Positions 12,983-15,013 of a stretch of 15,013 nucleotides of DNA are shown piece by piece. The notes under the pieces were generated by a model. That model was not told where the DNA came from, ran no database searches, and was given only the letters and a program-made list of their open reading frames with translations. Every line of letters starts with the position of its first letter. Position 1 is the first letter of the stretch. Location: the NCBI GenBank assembly GCA_025455345.1, contig JALOMS010000084.1:1-15013 (forward strand). Direction: 5' to 3'. Position numbers and translations under genes: made by a program. This DNA is from Thermoflexibacter sp. (GTDB lineage: Bacteria; Bacteroidota; Bacteroidia; Cytophagales; Thermoflexibacteraceae).

Positions 12983-15013
12983 TTATAGATAGTTAGCGAT
13001 TCGTATCATGTCTGCAAAAACACCTGCGGCGGTAACTTCAGCTCCTGCGCCTGCCCCTTTGACCAAGAGAGGACGCTCTGGATAACGTGCCGTAGTAAAA
13101 GCAATGATATTATCACTTCCTGATAGTTGGTAAAATGGGTGTTCGCGACTTACGGATTGTAAAGCTATATCAGCCTTTCCATTCTCAAATCTGGCAATAC
13201 AACGAAGCACTTTGCCTTCTTTTTCTGCTTTGTCTCTGATTTCTTCAAAATAGGCATCTGATTTTTCTAATTCTATGAAAAAATCTTCCACAGAAGGCGC
13301 ATTTAGGCAATTTTCAGGAATAAAACCATGAATGACTACATCTGTGCTTTCCATTGCATATCCACACTCGCGCGTGAGAATGAGAATCTTACGAGCTACA
13401 TCAGAACAGCTCAAATCTTCACGAGGGTCTGGTTCTGTAAAACCTTTGAGTTTAGCTTCTTTGACTACTGCGCTAAATTTTCTTGTTTTGTCAAAAGTAT
13501 TGAAGATAAAGGACAAAGTTCCAGAAAGTACAGCTTCTATTTTCATGATTCTGTCCCCACTATTGACTAAGTCTTGCAGGGTGCTTATGACAGGCAGTGC
13601 CGCACCTACATTGGTTTCATAGAGATAAACAACATCATGTTTTTTTGCTAATTCTTTGAGTGTACGGTACTGCTTATAACCACTTGAGGAGGCTATCTTG
13701 TTGGGGGTAACGATAGAAATGCTTGCAGAGAGAATTTTATCATAAAAATTGGCAATGAGCGGGCTTGCTGTATTGTCTATAAATACCGAATTAGGCAAGT
13801 TAAGTTGTTCCATTTCTTGGATAAAAGTCTCAATAGACATATTTTCAACGGAATTATGCAAGCGGTCTTTCCACAAGCTTAGGTCTATACCGTTCGCATC
13901 AAATATTTTCTTTCTGCTATTGGCAAGAGCAATTATTTTGAAATCTATGTTATACTCATTCAACAAATAACTTTTTTGCTCTTCTACCTGCTTTAGAAGT
14001 GTACTACCTATCAATCCTACTCCTACGATAAACACATTTATCACTTTGGTATCCGAAAGGAAAAAAGCCTGATGTAATGCGCGCAGTGCCTTAATCTCAT
14101 CTTCTTTTCTTATTACTACTGAGATATTAAGTTCTGATGAGCCTTGGGCAATTGCGGTAATATTAATGCCATTTTTCCCCAAAGATTGGAACATTTTCCC
14201 GGCAACGCCAGAGGTTTTTTTCATGTTTTCACCTACAATCGCCACTATAGAAAGTTCATATTCAGCAACTACCTTATCTATTTCGCTTCGCTGAATCTCT
14301 AAGGCAAACTCCTCATTGATAAGTTTGACTGCCATAGGAGCTTCCTCTGGCTTCACGGCAAAACAAATGGAGTGTTCGGACGAAGCCTGAGTAATCAATA
14401 TTAAGCTAATACTTTCTTTTGCCAATGCACTGAACAAACGCCCAGAAACACCTGCTACACCTACCATACCACTTCCCTGCACACGTAAGAGTGCGATATT
14501 ACTGATAGAAGTAATGCCTTTGACGGCTTTACCATCATTGCTTGATTGATTATAAATGATAGAACCCTTGAATACAGGATTAAATGTATTACGAATGAGG
14601 ATAGGAATATTTTTTTTCAGAGCAGGCACCATCGTTGGGGGATAAATTACTTTTGCCCCAAAGTGAGAGAGTTCCATCGCTTCTTCGTAAGTCAAGGTAG
14701 GCACAGAAAATGCCTGAGCGACCTTGCGGGGGTCGGCAGTCATCACCCCATCTACATCTGTCCATATTTCTATTTCTGAAGCACTTAACGCCGCACCAAA
14801 AATAGAAACGGTGTAGTCAGAGCCGCCGCGTCCGAGCGTAGTAGTTACTCCTTCCGCATTAGAGCCGATAAAGCCTGTGGCTATCTGTAGAGCAGGGTTT
14901 TGAAGGATATAATCTTGGATTAATTTATCTGTAATTGAGAAATCAACTGCCGCATTGGTAAAATTGCTATTGGTCTTGATGACTTTGCGCGTATCCAAAT
15001 ATGCCGCATCTAA
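12983..15013 (-). CDS. thrA: Bifunctional aspartokinase / homoserine dehydrogenase (5' end beyond window)
   Basis: The fused enzyme carries out the first step (aspartate phosphorylation) and the third step (aspartate-semialdehyde to homoserine) of the route to threonine and methionine. The visible 676 residues start inside the aspartokinase domain; compared with the usual ~820 aa, about 140 N-terminal residues are missing beyond 15013. From the first visible codon: DTRKVIKT (7-14), TTLGRGGSDYT (58-68), WTDVDGVMTADPR (84-96). Two ACT regulatory domains follow (about 170-245 and 254-320). The homoserine dehydrogenase NAD(P) loop is VGVGLIGS (330-337), then TPNKIA (436-441), NVGAALP (468-474) and the catalytic DPREDLSCSDVARK (529-542). 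The C-terminus is intact. The TTG at 14998 is an internal Leu codon, since the frame stays open to the window edge. Threonine feedback is likely from the ACT domains but not shown. The gene points left towards the decayed defence region and shares no operon here. Confidence 0.97.
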   Translation of the reverse strand, partial: LDAAYLDTRKVIKTNSNFTNAAVDFSITDKLIQDYILQNPALQIATGFIGSNAEGVTTTLGRGGSDYTVSIFGAALSASEIEIWTDVDGVMTADPRKVAQAFSVPTLTYEEAMELSHFGAKVIYPPTMVPALKKNIPILIRNTFNPVFKGSIIYNQSSNDGKAVKGITSISNIALLRVQGSGMVGVAGVSGRLFSALAKESISLILITQASSEHSICFAVKPEEAPMAVKLINEEFALEIQRSEIDKVVAEYELSIVAIVGENMKKTSGVAGKMFQSLGKNGINITAIAQGSSELNISVVIRKEDEIKALRALHQAFFLSDTKVINVFIVGVGLIGSTLLKQVEEQKSYLLNEYNIDFKIIALANSRKKIFDANGIDLSLWKDRLHNSVENMSIETFIQEMEQLNLPNSVFIDNTASPLIANFYDKILSASISIVTPNKIASSSGYKQYRTLKELAKKHDVVYLYETNVGAALPVISTLQDLVNSGDRIMKIEAVLSGTLSFIFNTFDKTRKFSAVVKEAKLKGFTEPDPREDLSCSDVARKILILTRECGYAMESTDVVIHGFIPENCLNAPSVEDFFIELEKSDAYFEEIRDKAEKEGKVLRCIARFENGKADIALQSVSREHPFYQLSGSDNIIAFTTARYPERPLLVKGAGAGAEVTAAGVFADMIRIANYL

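Noticed and set aside
14996..14998. TTG as the thrA start codon
   Set aside because: The frame stays open to the window edge with matching aspartokinase sequence (LDAAYLDTRKVIK), so the codon is an internal leucine.

Overview
The window looks like chromosomal DNA of a Bacteroidota bacterium, most likely a Cytophagales-type genome, though the order is a guess. The evidence is a SusC/SusD outer-membrane uptake pair, A-rich leaders without clear Shine-Dalgarno sites, a two-subunit-type methylmalonyl-CoA mutase and a fused aspartokinase-homoserine dehydrogenase. Intergenic DNA is AT-rich and full of short tandem repeats.

Layout. Bases 1-111 hold the 3' end of an unidentified plus-strand gene. 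It converges on a leftward susC-susD operon (5128 to 279) that ends at an intrinsic terminator (159-192). A divergent LacI-family regulator (5499-6512) faces the operon. The 370-bp divergent region holds a large palindrome whose core, ACGAAAACATTTTCGT, resembles a LacI/PurR-type operator, plus one copy of a dispersed palindromic repeat. Next, on the plus strand, come an AIPR-family (abortive infection) protein with a PD-(D/E)XK-like N-terminus (6646-8508) and, 39 bp later, the large subunit of methylmalonyl-CoA mutase (8548-10683).

A 316-bp gap (10684-10999) carries a second copy of the dispersed repeat, in opposite orientation and split by about 130 bp of palindrome-bearing DNA. Beyond it is a broken defence-type gene (11000-12549). 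This was an AAA_15-like ATPase fused to a DUF4435/TOPRIM-like domain, the architecture related to PARIS AriA/AriB. An internal deletion has removed the Walker B segment and shifted the frame. Bases 12550-12982 hold more wreckage: a 25-codon N-terminus of a second RecF/AAA-like ATPase, a possible decayed minus-strand fragment and a heptamer repeat array. The window ends inside a minus-strand thrA gene (12983-15013), whose N-terminal ~140 residues lie beyond the edge.

How the genes fit together. SusC/SusD import an unknown, probably glycan-type, substrate, and the LacI-type protein probably controls them through the palindrome. ThrA and methylmalonyl-CoA mutase are core metabolism. The AIPR gene and the broken ATPase-DUF4435 locus flank the mutase gene, which suggests this part of the chromosome has received and lost defence genes. 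I see no convincing evidence of a wholly new multigene system. The best leads are the operator, the inverted dispersed repeat pair, and the decayed ATPase-TOPRIM locus next to an intact AIPR gene.
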